A DNA stretch of 57,458 nt from an uncultured Burkholderiales bacterium (GCA_903842945.1 CAIMNS010000100.1:1-57458), one strand, 5' to 3'. Shown: positions 47,934-57,357, counted from the first letter of the stretch. Notes: generated by a model from the letters alone, not told the origin. A program made the numbers and translations.

Positions 47934-47947
47934 TTGATGTTGATCAA
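47934..47947. promoter_or_regulatory. FNR/ANR box, perfect consensus, upstream of coxG-like gene
   Basis: TTGAT-GTTG-ATCAA, 10/10 match, centred ~68 bp upstream of the coxG ATG (47873) in a 145-bp intergenic gap. Confidence 0.75.
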
Positions 47948-48018
47948 TAGTTCAATGGGATGCAAAGCCACTCTAAAGCAGTTCTTCGCACCCCAAGGAT
48001 CTTACATCGAGGAGTCTC

Positions 48019-48750
48019 TCAATGGGCCTTTTTCTTCATCTCTTGCGCCGTGTTGACCATCGAGTGAAGGCTTCTGGCGTAATCGATGGCGCCTTGCTCG
48101 TCCATGCGAGGTGCCACTCTTAAATACTCTTTCAAACCTAAAATCGCTGGCCTTGGTCTTGAGAGCAGCAGATCGCAGAATCTTTGCACTTCTGCGTCAA
48201 GTTGGTCCTCGCTCACCACATTGCTCACGATGCCGAAAGACAGCGCTTTGTGAGCGTCGATAAAGTCGGCCGAGTAGGCCATCCATAAAATTGCATTGCG
48301 GTTCATGCGGTCATAGATCGCTGACATCACCATGGTGGGCATCACATTGTGGGCAATTTCAGGAATGTTGAAGGTGCTGGTATCACTGGCAAAGCTCACG
48401 TCACACAGCGAGGCAATGGCTGTTCCAAAGCCCATGACCCGTCCCCTCAAGACGCCAACGACCGGGACCAAGCAAGAGCGCAAGGCTTTGTAGCTGTTAA
48501 AAATAGAGTCGTATTCTGCGCGACGCGTGTAGGCCTCAGGCGCGGGTGGATGACCCGCATCGCGAACACGTCCGGTACAAAAGTCTGGGCCCACGCTGTC
48601 CAAGAGCACCATGTCCGAGGTTTCGTGCGCCATCAAAACGGCCTTGGAGAGTGCTGCCGCCATGCTGTCCGACACGCCGTTGTCCTCGCTGCGGTTGAAG
48701 GTGATTTTAAGAATGCGTCCGACTTGTTGGACGATGATGTGTTCACTCAT
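48019..48750 (-). CDS. enoyl-CoA hydratase/isomerase family protein
   Basis: 243 aa; crotonase pattern 'VGRILKITFNRSEDNGVSDSMAAALSKAV...LVPVVGVLRGRVMGFGTAIASLCDVSFAS'. Confidence 0.88.
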   Translation of the reverse strand: MSEHIIVQQVGRILKITFNRSEDNGVSDSMAAALSKAVLMAHETSDMVLLDSVGPDFCTGRVRDAGHPPAPEAYTRRAEYDSIFNSYKALRSCLVPVVGVLRGRVMGFGTAIASLCDVSFASDTSTFNIPEIAHNVMPTMVMSAIYDRMNRNAILWMAYSADFIDAHKALSFGIVSNVVSEDQLDAEVQRFCDLLLSRPRPAILGLKEYLRVAPRMDEQGAIDYARSLHSMVNTAQEMKKKAH

Positions 48751-48760
48751 GGTGGGTTCC

Positions 48761-49573
48761 TTAGGAGGTTTGAAAGAAATGACGCATCATGCTTGCGTTA
48801 AAGCGTGTGCTTTGATCGATGTTGGGCAAGTGGCCCGCGTTGGGAATGATGTCCAATTTGCTGCCCTTGACAAGACCAGCGATGTGACCCATGGCTTGAG
48901 GCAAGGGGCCATCGTTGGCGCCCACCAGCAAGGTCATGGGCACTTGGATGTCAGACACACGACCTAAATAATCAAGGGATTGAATGGATTTGGCGCAGCC
49001 TATGAAACCCTCTAGACTCGTCGCACTTGCGGTTTGAATGAAGCGTTGCGCGATGTCAGGGTTGTTTTGAATGAAGTCTGGCCCAAACCATCGCTGCACC
49101 GTGGGTGCTGCCAGCGCTTGAACGCCTTGGTCCTGGGCGATTTGTATGCGCTCATCCCAAGGCTTGGCAAAGTCTGGCGTCATGTCAGCTCGACCATCGC
49201 ACAGCAGCACACTCAAGAGTCGAGGTGCATGCGCCAAGGCCAAACCAAAACCACTCATGGCACCCAATGACAGGCCCACATAATGGGCTTGGGCCACGCC
49301 AAGAAAGTCCATGATGCGGATACAGTCCTGTGCCAAGTCATCCATGTGATAGGGGCCTTTGGGCGCCGTCGATTGGCCGTGACCTCGGGTGTCGGCCGAC
49401 ACCACTCGAAAGCCGCAAGCGCTGAGCAACTGTGACTGCTCTTGCCACATCATCGCACTCGATAAGATGGAATGGGCCATCAAAATCACGGGCGCATCGC
49501 TCGCTCCTTGGATGTGCACGGCCAAGTCGCCGTCAGGGATGGGGATCAGTTGGGTGTGAATGGGAAAAGTCAT
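48761..49573 (-). CDS. alpha/beta fold hydrolase (3-oxoadipate enol-lactonase-like)
   Basis: 270 aa; 'FRVVSADTRGHGQSTAPKGPYHMDDLAQDCIRIMDFLGVAQAHYVGLSLGAMSGFGLA'. Confidence 0.88.
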   Translation of the reverse strand: MTFPIHTQLIPIPDGDLAVHIQGASDAPVILMAHSILSSAMMWQEQSQLLSACGFRVVSADTRGHGQSTAPKGPYHMDDLAQDCIRIMDFLGVAQAHYVGLSLGAMSGFGLALAHAPRLLSVLLCDGRADMTPDFAKPWDERIQIAQDQGVQALAAPTVQRWFGPDFIQNNPDIAQRFIQTASATSLEGFIGCAKSIQSLDYLGRVSDIQVPMTLLVGANDGPLPQAMGHIAGLVKGSKLDIIPNAGHLPNIDQSTRFNASMMRHFFQTS

Positions 49574-49627
49574 GTTCGTTCGCTTAAAGAGGACAAAGAG
49601 AGATGGTATCGCCTAAAGGCTTCAAGT

Positions 49628-52036
49628 TCATACCGCGGCTTTAGCAAGTTTTGATTTTTCCACAGCACTCCAAATGGCCTGAGGTGTCATGGGCAAGTGA
49701 TCGATGCTGGCACCCATGGGTGCCAGTGCATCATTGACGGCACTGGCGATCGCGGCAGGTGCACCCAAATAACCCGCCTCACCCGAGCCTTTTTGACCAA
49801 ACTCGGTCAAGGGGGAAGGTGTGCAGTGGTCCACAATGCTGATCGGGGGCACTTCATGCGCTGTGGGCAAGAGATAGTCCATGAAGGTCCCAGCCAACAG
49901 CTGCCCTTCTTCAGAAAAGGCAAACTTCTCCATCAAAGCCGCTCCCAAGCCATGGGCAATTCCACCATAGGTCATGCCGTGCACCACGTCGGGGGAGATC
50001 ATCACGCCGCAGTCGTGTCCGCAGACGTAGCGATGAATTTGAACCTTGAAGGTGCCGGGGTCAATGCTGGCCAAAATCACATGCGCTTCAAAGGAGTGGC
50101 AGGGGTACATCTGCACCCGTCCATCTTCGGTGGGCAATTGTCCGCCAGTGGGAACTTCCCAAACAAATTTCTCTTGAAGTCCTGGCTCCATACCGCTTGG
50201 TAGGCAGTGGTATTTGCGGTGGGCGATTTCAATCAAAGCGTCCCATGACATCTTGTGTTGTGGTGTGGATTTTTCAAACACACCACCACCCTCGAAGGCC
50301 AATTCGTCCACGCTGCGCTGCATGTTATGAGCTGCAATGAGGAGCAATTTGGCGCGTATTTTCTTGGCCGCTCCTGCGGCCGCACCGCCAAGCATGATCG
50401 CCATGCGGGAGCCCACAGGGCTGTTGGAGGGGAGAGCGTTCAACGAGTCTGCGTGAACGACGCGAATGCTGTCGGGCTCGCGCTCAAGGATTTCGCCCAC
50501 CACCGTGGAGACCAAGGTCTCGTGGGCTTGGCCTGAGGAGGAGGTGCCCATCAACGCGGTGATGCTGCCAGACAAGTCGATACGCACCAAGCAAGAATCC
50601 ATCCAGGTGGTGGTCTCGTTTTTTGGATTGAACAAGGGCTCAAAGGAGGAGTTGCCGCCTGAGGGTTCCAGACAAGTGGAAAAGCCAACGCCCGCGTGAA
50701 TGCCCTTCGCTCTTAAAGCGTCGCGTTGTTGGAGCAAACTCTCAAGCCCAGCCTCTTGCAGCGCTTTGTCCAAGACCACTGAATAATTGCCCGAGTCGTA
50801 GCTTGTGCCACTGGGAATCAGGTAGGGGAACTCATCGTGCTTGATCATGTTGAGTTTTCTAAGCGCGATGCGGTCCATTTTCAAAAAGCGTGAGACTTTA
50901 TCGATACCCGTTTCAATGGCATAGTTGGTGGGAGACTGCCCAAAACCGCGGACGGCCTCTTGAGGGGTTTTGTGGGTGAGCACAGCCTTTGCATCGTACT
51001 CGACGCTGTTGATTTTATAGGGCCCCACAATTGCACCCACGGGTTTGCCCAATTGAAGCGGTGAGCGGCCAGAGTAAGCACCGATGTCTTCCAAAGCATG
51101 CATCTTCATGCACTTGATGTCCCCTTGGGAGTTAAAGCCCAGGGTCACATCAAAGATTCGGTCTGGGCCTTGCATGTCGCCTCCGCGCATGTTCTCTAAG
51201 CGGTCCTCGATCAAGCGCACAGGGCGGCCTAATTTTTTGGCCAAATAGGCCACAAGGATCGTGTGTTTCAAGCCGCGCTTGACCCCATAACTGCCGCCCA
51301 CGTCCACATCAAAGTGCACCCGCACAGCGTTGCCGGGCAACCTGAGTGCTTTGGCCACTTGGTCGGGAAACTTGGGCATTTGGATGGAGGCCCAGACGTC
51401 CAAGATCGAGGTCGCGTCATGCCACTCGCAGACCACGGCAAAGGTTTCGATCGGCACGGTCGAGTTCCTGGCCCAATGCACGCGGTAGCTCAGTTGGTGT
51501 TCGCAGTTGCTGAAGTCTTCTTCAACCGGGCCCCATACAAATTTTCTGTGAAAGATCACATTCGATCCATGCTTGGGGTGAACCAAGGGGGCATTGTCCA
51601 AAAGAGCTTTCTCTGGGTCGATGATGTGATCGAGCACTTCATATTGAATGTCCACCCATTCAGCGGCATCTTCGGCCAAGGCACGGGTCTCGGCAACGAC
51701 AGCTGCGACCCACTCTCCCGCATACCGTGCGGTACCGATGGCCAAGGGATAGCGGGTCACTTGGGGTGCATCCACGCCAGGCAAAATCGGATCAATGGCT
51801 TGAAAGAGTTCCTCCCCCGTCAAGACGGCGTGAACGCCTGGCATGGCCAAGGCAGCAGACGCATCGATGTGCAGGATGTTGGCGCAAGCGTAGGGACTTG
51901 AAATCAAGGCCACGTGCAACATGCCTGCGCGGTGGATGTCCGCGGCATAATGACCTTGGCCCACAACAAAGCGCTGGTGCTCTACGGCGCGACGGTGGCG
52001 ACCGATGTACTTGAAGGCGGTTTTTTCAGTTGACAT
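49628..52036 (-). CDS. xanthine dehydrogenase/CoxL-type molybdopterin-binding large subunit
   Basis: 802 aa; 'FDVDVGGSYGVKRGLKHTI', 'TPQEAVRGFGQSPTNYAIETGIDKVS', 'FGQKGSGEAGYLGAPAAIASAVNDAL'. Confidence 0.93.
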   Translation of the reverse strand: MSTEKTAFKYIGRHRRAVEHQRFVVGQGHYAADIHRAGMLHVALISSPYACANILHIDASAALAMPGVHAVLTGEELFQAIDPILPGVDAPQVTRYPLAIGTARYAGEWVAAVVAETRALAEDAAEWVDIQYEVLDHIIDPEKALLDNAPLVHPKHGSNVIFHRKFVWGPVEEDFSNCEHQLSYRVHWARNSTVPIETFAVVCEWHDATSILDVWASIQMPKFPDQVAKALRLPGNAVRVHFDVDVGGSYGVKRGLKHTILVAYLAKKLGRPVRLIEDRLENMRGGDMQGPDRIFDVTLGFNSQGDIKCMKMHALEDIGAYSGRSPLQLGKPVGAIVGPYKINSVEYDAKAVLTHKTPQEAVRGFGQSPTNYAIETGIDKVSRFLKMDRIALRKLNMIKHDEFPYLIPSGTSYDSGNYSVVLDKALQEAGLESLLQQRDALRAKGIHAGVGFSTCLEPSGGNSSFEPLFNPKNETTTWMDSCLVRIDLSGSITALMGTSSSGQAHETLVSTVVGEILEREPDSIRVVHADSLNALPSNSPVGSRMAIMLGGAAAGAAKKIRAKLLLIAAHNMQRSVDELAFEGGGVFEKSTPQHKMSWDALIEIAHRKYHCLPSGMEPGLQEKFVWEVPTGGQLPTEDGRVQMYPCHSFEAHVILASIDPGTFKVQIHRYVCGHDCGVMISPDVVHGMTYGGIAHGLGAALMEKFAFSEEGQLLAGTFMDYLLPTAHEVPPISIVDHCTPSPLTEFGQKGSGEAGYLGAPAAIASAVNDALAPMGASIDHLPMTPQAIWSAVEKSKLAKAAV

Positions 52037-52541
52037 GGGAGCTCACTTTCGCATCTTGGGGCTCTGACGCGTGATCGGTGGTGGCATAGATCACGGCATC
52101 GACAATTTGTTGATAGCCCGTGCAGCGACACAGGTTGGAGCTGATGGCCTCTCGCACCTCTTGGGCATTGGGTTTGGGGTTGCTCTTGAGCAGGGCATGG
52201 CAAGACACCAACATGCCGGGGGTGCAATAGCCGCATTGAAGAGCGTGTTTTTCACAAAAGGCGTCTTGCAACTTGCTCATCTGTCCCCTTTGAGTGCTCA
52301 GTCCTTCAACGGTGGTGATGTGCATGCCATCGGCTTGGACGGCAAACATGCAGCACGAGCGCACGGCTTCGTCGTTCAAGAGCACCGAGCATGCGCCACA
52401 CACGCCATGCTCACAACCCACATGCGTGCCAGTCAGCGCCAAGTCCTCTCGCAAGAAGTCAACCAAGGTGGTTCGGGGTTCTACTTCGCGTTCGTAATGC
52501 ACGCCGTTGACGTTGATGGCAATGGGTAATTTGTTGTTCAT
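52026..52541 (-). CDS. (2Fe-2S)-binding small subunit (CoxS-like)
   Basis: 171 aa; 'GCEHGVCGACSVLLNDEAVRSC', 'LQCGYCTPGML...NLCRCTGYQQIVDA'. Confidence 0.95.
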   Translation of the reverse strand: MNNKLPIAINVNGVHYEREVEPRTTLVDFLREDLALTGTHVGCEHGVCGACSVLLNDEAVRSCCMFAVQADGMHITTVEGLSTQRGQMSKLQDAFCEKHALQCGYCTPGMLVSCHALLKSNPKPNAQEVREAISSNLCRCTGYQQIVDAVIYATTDHASEPQDAKVSSHVN

Positions 52542-52600
52542 GGGGATGCTTCTCGGTAAAGGGGGCTGTTCGTGGTCAAAGGCGAGTCAGAAAGGTGCGC

Positions 52601-53497
52601 TCAATGTTGGCTGGAGCTTGCATGTCCAAGCGCCATTTGGGCGGCTTGTTGTGTGACTCGGCACAACAGAACCTGGGCCAAATGTTTGCGATAAGCGCTG
52701 CTGGCATGCATATCGCTACTTGGGTCGCAGGTCTGGATGGCTGCATGGGCGATGTCTTGCATGGCCAGGTCGGTGAATTTTTGACCGACCATTTGCATGG
52801 CCAATTGAGGAAAGACACGCGGCGTGCCGTCAACGCCACCTACGCCAAAGCTCACGCGTTTGATCACACCAGACGGTTCGAGTTGGATCTGACAGGCTGC
52901 AGAGGCCATGGCAAAGTCGCCTTTGCGAATGGAGGTCTCTTCAAAGGCCACACCGATGTGCGGGCCGCTCCAAATCGGCCATTCGATCGAATGGAGGCAC
53001 TCGTTGTCGGCAATGGCGGTGAACATGGGGCCCAGAAAGAAGTCTTCTGCTTCAACTGCGCGTGCGCCAGAGGCTTTGCTTTGGAGATGAATTTTGGCGT
53101 TCAAGATCAACGCACTCAAAGGCAATTCTGCAGAAGGGTCGGCATAGACCAAGCTGCCCCCGATGGTGCCACGGTTGCGGGTTTGAAGATGACCCACCCA
53201 GGCCAGAGCGTCTTTCAGCAGGGGAACGTGTTGGTGCAACTGGGCGTGCAATTCGAGGTCTCTTTGTCGGACCCCTGCACCAATCAAAGCGTGCTCTTGC
53301 GTGAGCTCAATGTGTTTGAGCTCAGCCAAGCGGTTGATGTCCACCAACCATTGCGGCCTGGCCAAACGCATGGCCATCATGGGCACCAGGCTTTGGCCGC
53401 CGGCGATCAATTTGGCGTCCGGGCCGTGTTCGTCGATCATGCTCAAGGCTTCATCCAAGTCCTGCGCCAAGAGGTAATCAAAGGGGGCTGCTTTCAT
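52601..53497 (-). CDS. FAD-binding medium subunit (CoxM-like)
   Basis: 298 aa; 'AKLIAGGQSLVPMMAMRLARPQWLVDINRL', 'HLQTRNRGTIGGSLVYADPSAELPL'. Confidence 0.93.
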   Translation of the reverse strand: MKAAPFDYLLAQDLDEALSMIDEHGPDAKLIAGGQSLVPMMAMRLARPQWLVDINRLAELKHIELTQEHALIGAGVRQRDLELHAQLHQHVPLLKDALAWVGHLQTRNRGTIGGSLVYADPSAELPLSALILNAKIHLQSKASGARAVEAEDFFLGPMFTAIADNECLHSIEWPIWSGPHIGVAFEETSIRKGDFAMASAACQIQLEPSGVIKRVSFGVGGVDGTPRVFPQLAMQMVGQKFTDLAMQDIAHAAIQTCDPSSDMHASSAYRKHLAQVLLCRVTQQAAQMALGHASSSQH

Positions 53498-53738
53498 GAT
53501 GGGGTGTCCCGTTGTAGTGTGAAGTCACAGACCGCTGTTTCACGGCCCATGCTTGCGTGTGAAGAGCTCAAGAGCTGAAAAGGCTTTTTTTCATGGCCTT
53601 TGCATGTCATGCAAATCAAAGCCTCAACCCATGGACAGCTATTTTAAGCCTTGCTAAAGACTAAAACTCACAGACTGAAAAATTGTTTTTTTAGCGCTGA
53701 GACTTATTTTTATTGGTCAAGTCAGGGATAATATAGGA

Positions 53739-53752
53739 TTGATTTTAATCTA
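53739..53752. promoter_or_regulatory. FNR-like / imperfect-palindrome site between coxM-like and lysR-type genes
   Basis: TTGAT-TTTA-ATCTA, 9/10 FNR consensus; also part of ATAGGATT-N6-AATCTAT, which could equally be a LysR operator. Confidence 0.4.
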
Positions 53753-53778
53753 TTGAGAGAAAAACTCACGCAGTAGGT

Positions 53779-54798
53779 GTGATCAAGGGGCTTGGCAAGC
53801 GCGGCCCTTTTGTTCACGCCTTGCCCGTGTGGGTGGATCAGGAGTCCAAAGTTTTGAGAAAATTACCTCCTTTGAACGCGGTGCGGGCCTTTGAGGCGGC
53901 GGCCAGGCATGTGAGTTTCAGCAAAGCGGCCAAGGAGCTTTTTGTGACGCACGGCGCCATCAGCAAGCAAGTCGCTCTTTTAGAGACCTGGTTGGGGGTG
54001 CCCTTGTTCAAGCGCAATCAATCGCACTTGGTGCTCACGGACGAGGGTAAGACGTTCATGTCATCGGTCACGCCTGCCTTGGACCGCATCTCGGTCACGG
54101 CCATGCAAATCATGGATCAGACCCAACCGCTGGTGATTCGTGTCAATGCACCGCCCACGTTCACCATGCGCTGGTTGATTCCTCGCATTTCAGCTTTTCA
54201 ACGCCGGCAAGAAGGCCTGGAGGTGAAGTTGACCACGTCCACGCAGGCGATTGATTTTGAAGCGCAACAGTACGATTTGGCCATTCGAGGCGCCCTGCAA
54301 CCTTTTCCCCATATGCAAAGCGTGCCCTTCATGACAGAGACCATTGTCCCCATCTGTCATCCCGATTTGCTGGAAGGGGGAGCTCTTAAAACGCCCAAGG
54401 CACTTGAGAAGCAAACCTTGATCAGTTACGACACTGAGCCTGTCAGTTGGCAACAATGGCGAGAAGGGGGTGGCCTGCAAAACAACTGGAGTGAATTGGC
54501 GCAGCACAGTACTTTGCAATTTGAGCAAATGTATTTTGCACTTCAAGCGGCCATCGAAGGTTTAGGTGTGGTTTTGGTGCCCTTGTTCATCGTGGCCGAT
54601 GACATCCTTGCGGGCCGACTTTGCGCGCCCTTTGGTTTGACGGGCAGCAGACAGAGGATGTATTACGCCAATTTCCCCAACAATTTGTCGGCCATGTCCA
54701 GCATTGAAAACTTTTGTGAGTGCTTGCTCAAAGAGGGCAAAGACACCGAGGCGTCCATAGAACAACTCTCCATCAGCATGGGGTGGAAAAAAAGCTGA
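53779..54798 (+). CDS. LysR family (GcvA-like) transcriptional regulator
   Basis: 'LPPLNAVRAFEAAARHVSFSKAAKELFVTHGAISKQVALLETWLGVPLFKRN' HTH; true start may be TTG/GTG ~50-75 bp further in. Confidence 0.93.
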   Translation: MIKGLGKRGPFVHALPVWVDQESKVLRKLPPLNAVRAFEAAARHVSFSKAAKELFVTHGAISKQVALLETWLGVPLFKRNQSHLVLTDEGKTFMSSVTPALDRISVTAMQIMDQTQPLVIRVNAPPTFTMRWLIPRISAFQRRQEGLEVKLTTSTQAIDFEAQQYDLAIRGALQPFPHMQSVPFMTETIVPICHPDLLEGGALKTPKALEKQTLISYDTEPVSWQQWREGGGLQNNWSELAQHSTLQFEQMYFALQAAIEGLGVVLVPLFIVADDILAGRLCAPFGLTGSRQRMYYANFPNNLSAMSSIENFCECLLKEGKDTEASIEQLSISMGWKKS

Positions 54799-54991
54799 AT
54801 CAAGCCGCCTGACATCCATCGCGTTTGACTTGAGCGCCTGAGGGCGTTTGGACCTTGGGGGTCACAAGAATTCACGGGTGTGAGTTTTTCTCAACATTAC
54901 CACTTCCATTTCAGCGACAATATCTCCAACGTCAACGCCAATGCAAATACCAAGGCCTATGACGTCCCTCAGTCCATTTTTTATAAAGTCT

Positions 54992-56623
54992 ATGAGTCAA
55001 GAACACACCGGATACCCAGATTTACACGACCACTTGAAGTCTTTGCAGCAGCATGGTTTGTTGCAAGTGATTGACCGTGCCATCGACAAGGACTCCGAGT
55101 TGCATCCCTTGGTGAGATGGCAATTTGTGGGAGGCATGGATGAGGCTGAAAGAAAGGCCTTTTTGTTCACCAACATCGTCAACGCACAGGGGCGCAAGTA
55201 CGACATCCCGGTGGTGGTTGGGGCTTTGGCCGCCAACCGCGCCATTTATGGCGTGGGCATGGGGTGTTCTGTGGAAGACATTCAAAAGAAATGGGATCAA
55301 GCCATTCAGCACCCTATTGCTCCCGTCTTGGTCAACAAGGCGGTTTGTCAAGAAGTGATCCATGAAGGAGAAGATTTGATCGGTGAGGGCAAAGGGCTCG
55401 ATCTGTTGCCCATCCCCATCTCCACGCCTGGCTTTGACAGCGCACCGACCTTGACGGCGACCAACGTCATCACCAAGCACCCCGTTACCGGCGTGCAAAA
55501 CATGGGCACTTACCGTTGCGCCTTGAAGGCGTCTGATCGCATGGTCGTCAGGATGGCCACCCGTGTGGGTGGTGCGGGCGGCTATTTGCATTACCAGGAG
55601 TGGAAAAAAGCCGGTCATAAAACCATGCCTTGTGCTGTGGTCTTGGGTTGTCCTCCCTTGGTGGCCTTCATGGGCCCGCAAAAGTTGCCCATTGGTGTCG
55701 ATGAGTTCGACGTTGCTGGCGGTTTGGCAGGTGTGCCCATCCAGGTCACCCCAGCGCACAGCGTGCCCCTTCGCGTGCCCGCGCAGGCTGAAATTGTGAT
55801 TGAGGGTGAGATCGATTTGGAATTCTTGGAGCCCGAGGCGCCCTTTGGAGAGTCCCATGGCCATGTGGCGTTGGAAGAATTTAATTTGCCCATGCGCATC
55901 ACGGCCATCACCCATCGCTTCAAACCGGTGATTCCGTCCTACATCAGCCAAGTGGCCCCATCCGAGTCCAGTGTGATCAAGCGCGTGGCTTATGAGCCCT
56001 TGTTCTTGTCTTACCTTAAAAACACACTCGGTATTCGAGGCGTGCAAAAGGTCTCTTTGCACGAGCCCTTGACCGGCTTGCTCAGAGTCACCGTGATCAC
56101 GGTTGACAGGAACATGCCCAAAACAGAAGTTTGGCGTGCCCTGTATGGCGCGGCTTTCTTCAAGGGAGACTGTGGCAAGATCTGTATCGCTGTGAACGAC
56201 GACATCGACACGGACAACGCGGACGCTATTTTATGGGCCATGGCTTATCGCATGAACCCCACCGTGGACGTACAAACTTTGGACCACCGTGGACAAGGCC
56301 ATGGGCCCAAGCGAGAAAACGATGGCGAAGAGGACTCCACCTTGTTGATGGATGCCACCATGAAGTCGGACATGCCCCCCTTGGCCTTGCCTACACGAGA
56401 GTACATGGAGAAGTCCAAAGCCATTTGGGAAGAGTTGGGTTTGCCCAAACTGCGCCCCCAAGCGCCATGGTTTGGTTACTCCCTTGGTGACTGGTTGCCC
56501 CAATGGGATGAGGCGGCCAAGAGGGCGGCCACAGGACGCTATTTGGAAAACGGTATGATCAGTTTGAAACAGCAAAGAAACGACGTCAAAGCCGAAAGCA
56601 AATTCAGGCCAGATGAGCAATAA
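54992..56623 (+). CDS. UbiD family decarboxylase
   Basis: Start ATG 54992 (MSQEHTGYPDLHDHL); 'AEIVIEGEIDLEFLEPEAPFGESHGHV'; clearly paralogous to 43137-44948. Confidence 0.94.
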   Translation: MSQEHTGYPDLHDHLKSLQQHGLLQVIDRAIDKDSELHPLVRWQFVGGMDEAERKAFLFTNIVNAQGRKYDIPVVVGALAANRAIYGVGMGCSVEDIQKKWDQAIQHPIAPVLVNKAVCQEVIHEGEDLIGEGKGLDLLPIPISTPGFDSAPTLTATNVITKHPVTGVQNMGTYRCALKASDRMVVRMATRVGGAGGYLHYQEWKKAGHKTMPCAVVLGCPPLVAFMGPQKLPIGVDEFDVAGGLAGVPIQVTPAHSVPLRVPAQAEIVIEGEIDLEFLEPEAPFGESHGHVALEEFNLPMRITAITHRFKPVIPSYISQVAPSESSVIKRVAYEPLFLSYLKNTLGIRGVQKVSLHEPLTGLLRVTVITVDRNMPKTEVWRALYGAAFFKGDCGKICIAVNDDIDTDNADAILWAMAYRMNPTVDVQTLDHRGQGHGPKRENDGEEDSTLLMDATMKSDMPPLALPTREYMEKSKAIWEELGLPKLRPQAPWFGYSLGDWLPQWDEAAKRAATGRYLENGMISLKQQRNDVKAESKFRPDEQ

Positions 56624-57335
56624 AGTCCAAGAACTTCAGGAACACCCATTGAGCAGTCTCACCAAAAAGCCCAAGGCCGACAAAGTTGCGGCCCAACCCA
56701 AGCATCGCGTAGCCGGTCCTGCCACGAACACCAGTGCGACCAAGTCCGCAGAGCCAAAACGTTTGATTGTGGGCATCAGTGGAGCGTCAGGCATTGTCTA
56801 TGGGGTGAGGATCTTACAAGTCCTACAGCACTCGGGTATTGAGACCCATTTGGTCATGAGCGACTCAGCGAAAATGACCTTGGCCACCGAGCTTGACATG
56901 GGTATTGAAGACGTTCAACGCTTGGCCACGCACGTTCACAATGCAAAAAACATTGGGGCCACCATTTCCTCCGGCTCTTTCAAGACCATGGGCATGGTTG
57001 TGGCCCCTTGTTCAATTCGCTCTTTGTCAGAGATTGCTTACGGCATGACCACCTCTCTTTTGTCGAGAGCGGCCGATGTGGTGCTCAAAGAAAGACGCCG
57101 CTTGGTGTTGATGCTCAGAGAGACCCCCTTGCACACTGGCCATTTGAAAGCCATGCTACAGGCCACTGAAAATGGGGCCATTTTGATGCCCCCCATGCCC
57201 GCCTTTTATGCCAGACCCAAAACCCTGGATGACATGATCAACCACAGCGTGGGTCGAGCACTGGATCTTTTTGACATTGAGACCGCCATGGTCGCGAGGT
57301 GGGCTGGCATGGGCAAAAAGTCGGCCGAGCTCTAA
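56613..57335 (+). CDS. ubiX: UbiX family flavin prenyltransferase with N-terminal extension
   Basis: 240 aa; 'RLIVGISGASGIVYGVRILQVLQ', 'SGSFKTMGMVVAPCSIRSLSEIAYGMTTSLLSRAADVVLKERRRLVLMLRETPLHTGHL'; overlaps UbiD stop by 11 bp. Confidence 0.95.
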   Translation: MSNKVQELQEHPLSSLTKKPKADKVAAQPKHRVAGPATNTSATKSAEPKRLIVGISGASGIVYGVRILQVLQHSGIETHLVMSDSAKMTLATELDMGIEDVQRLATHVHNAKNIGATISSGSFKTMGMVVAPCSIRSLSEIAYGMTTSLLSRAADVVLKERRRLVLMLRETPLHTGHLKAMLQATENGAILMPPMPAFYARPKTLDDMINHSVGRALDLFDIETAMVARWAGMGKKSAEL

Positions 57336-57357
57336 CACTTAAATCCAAGGGAACACC

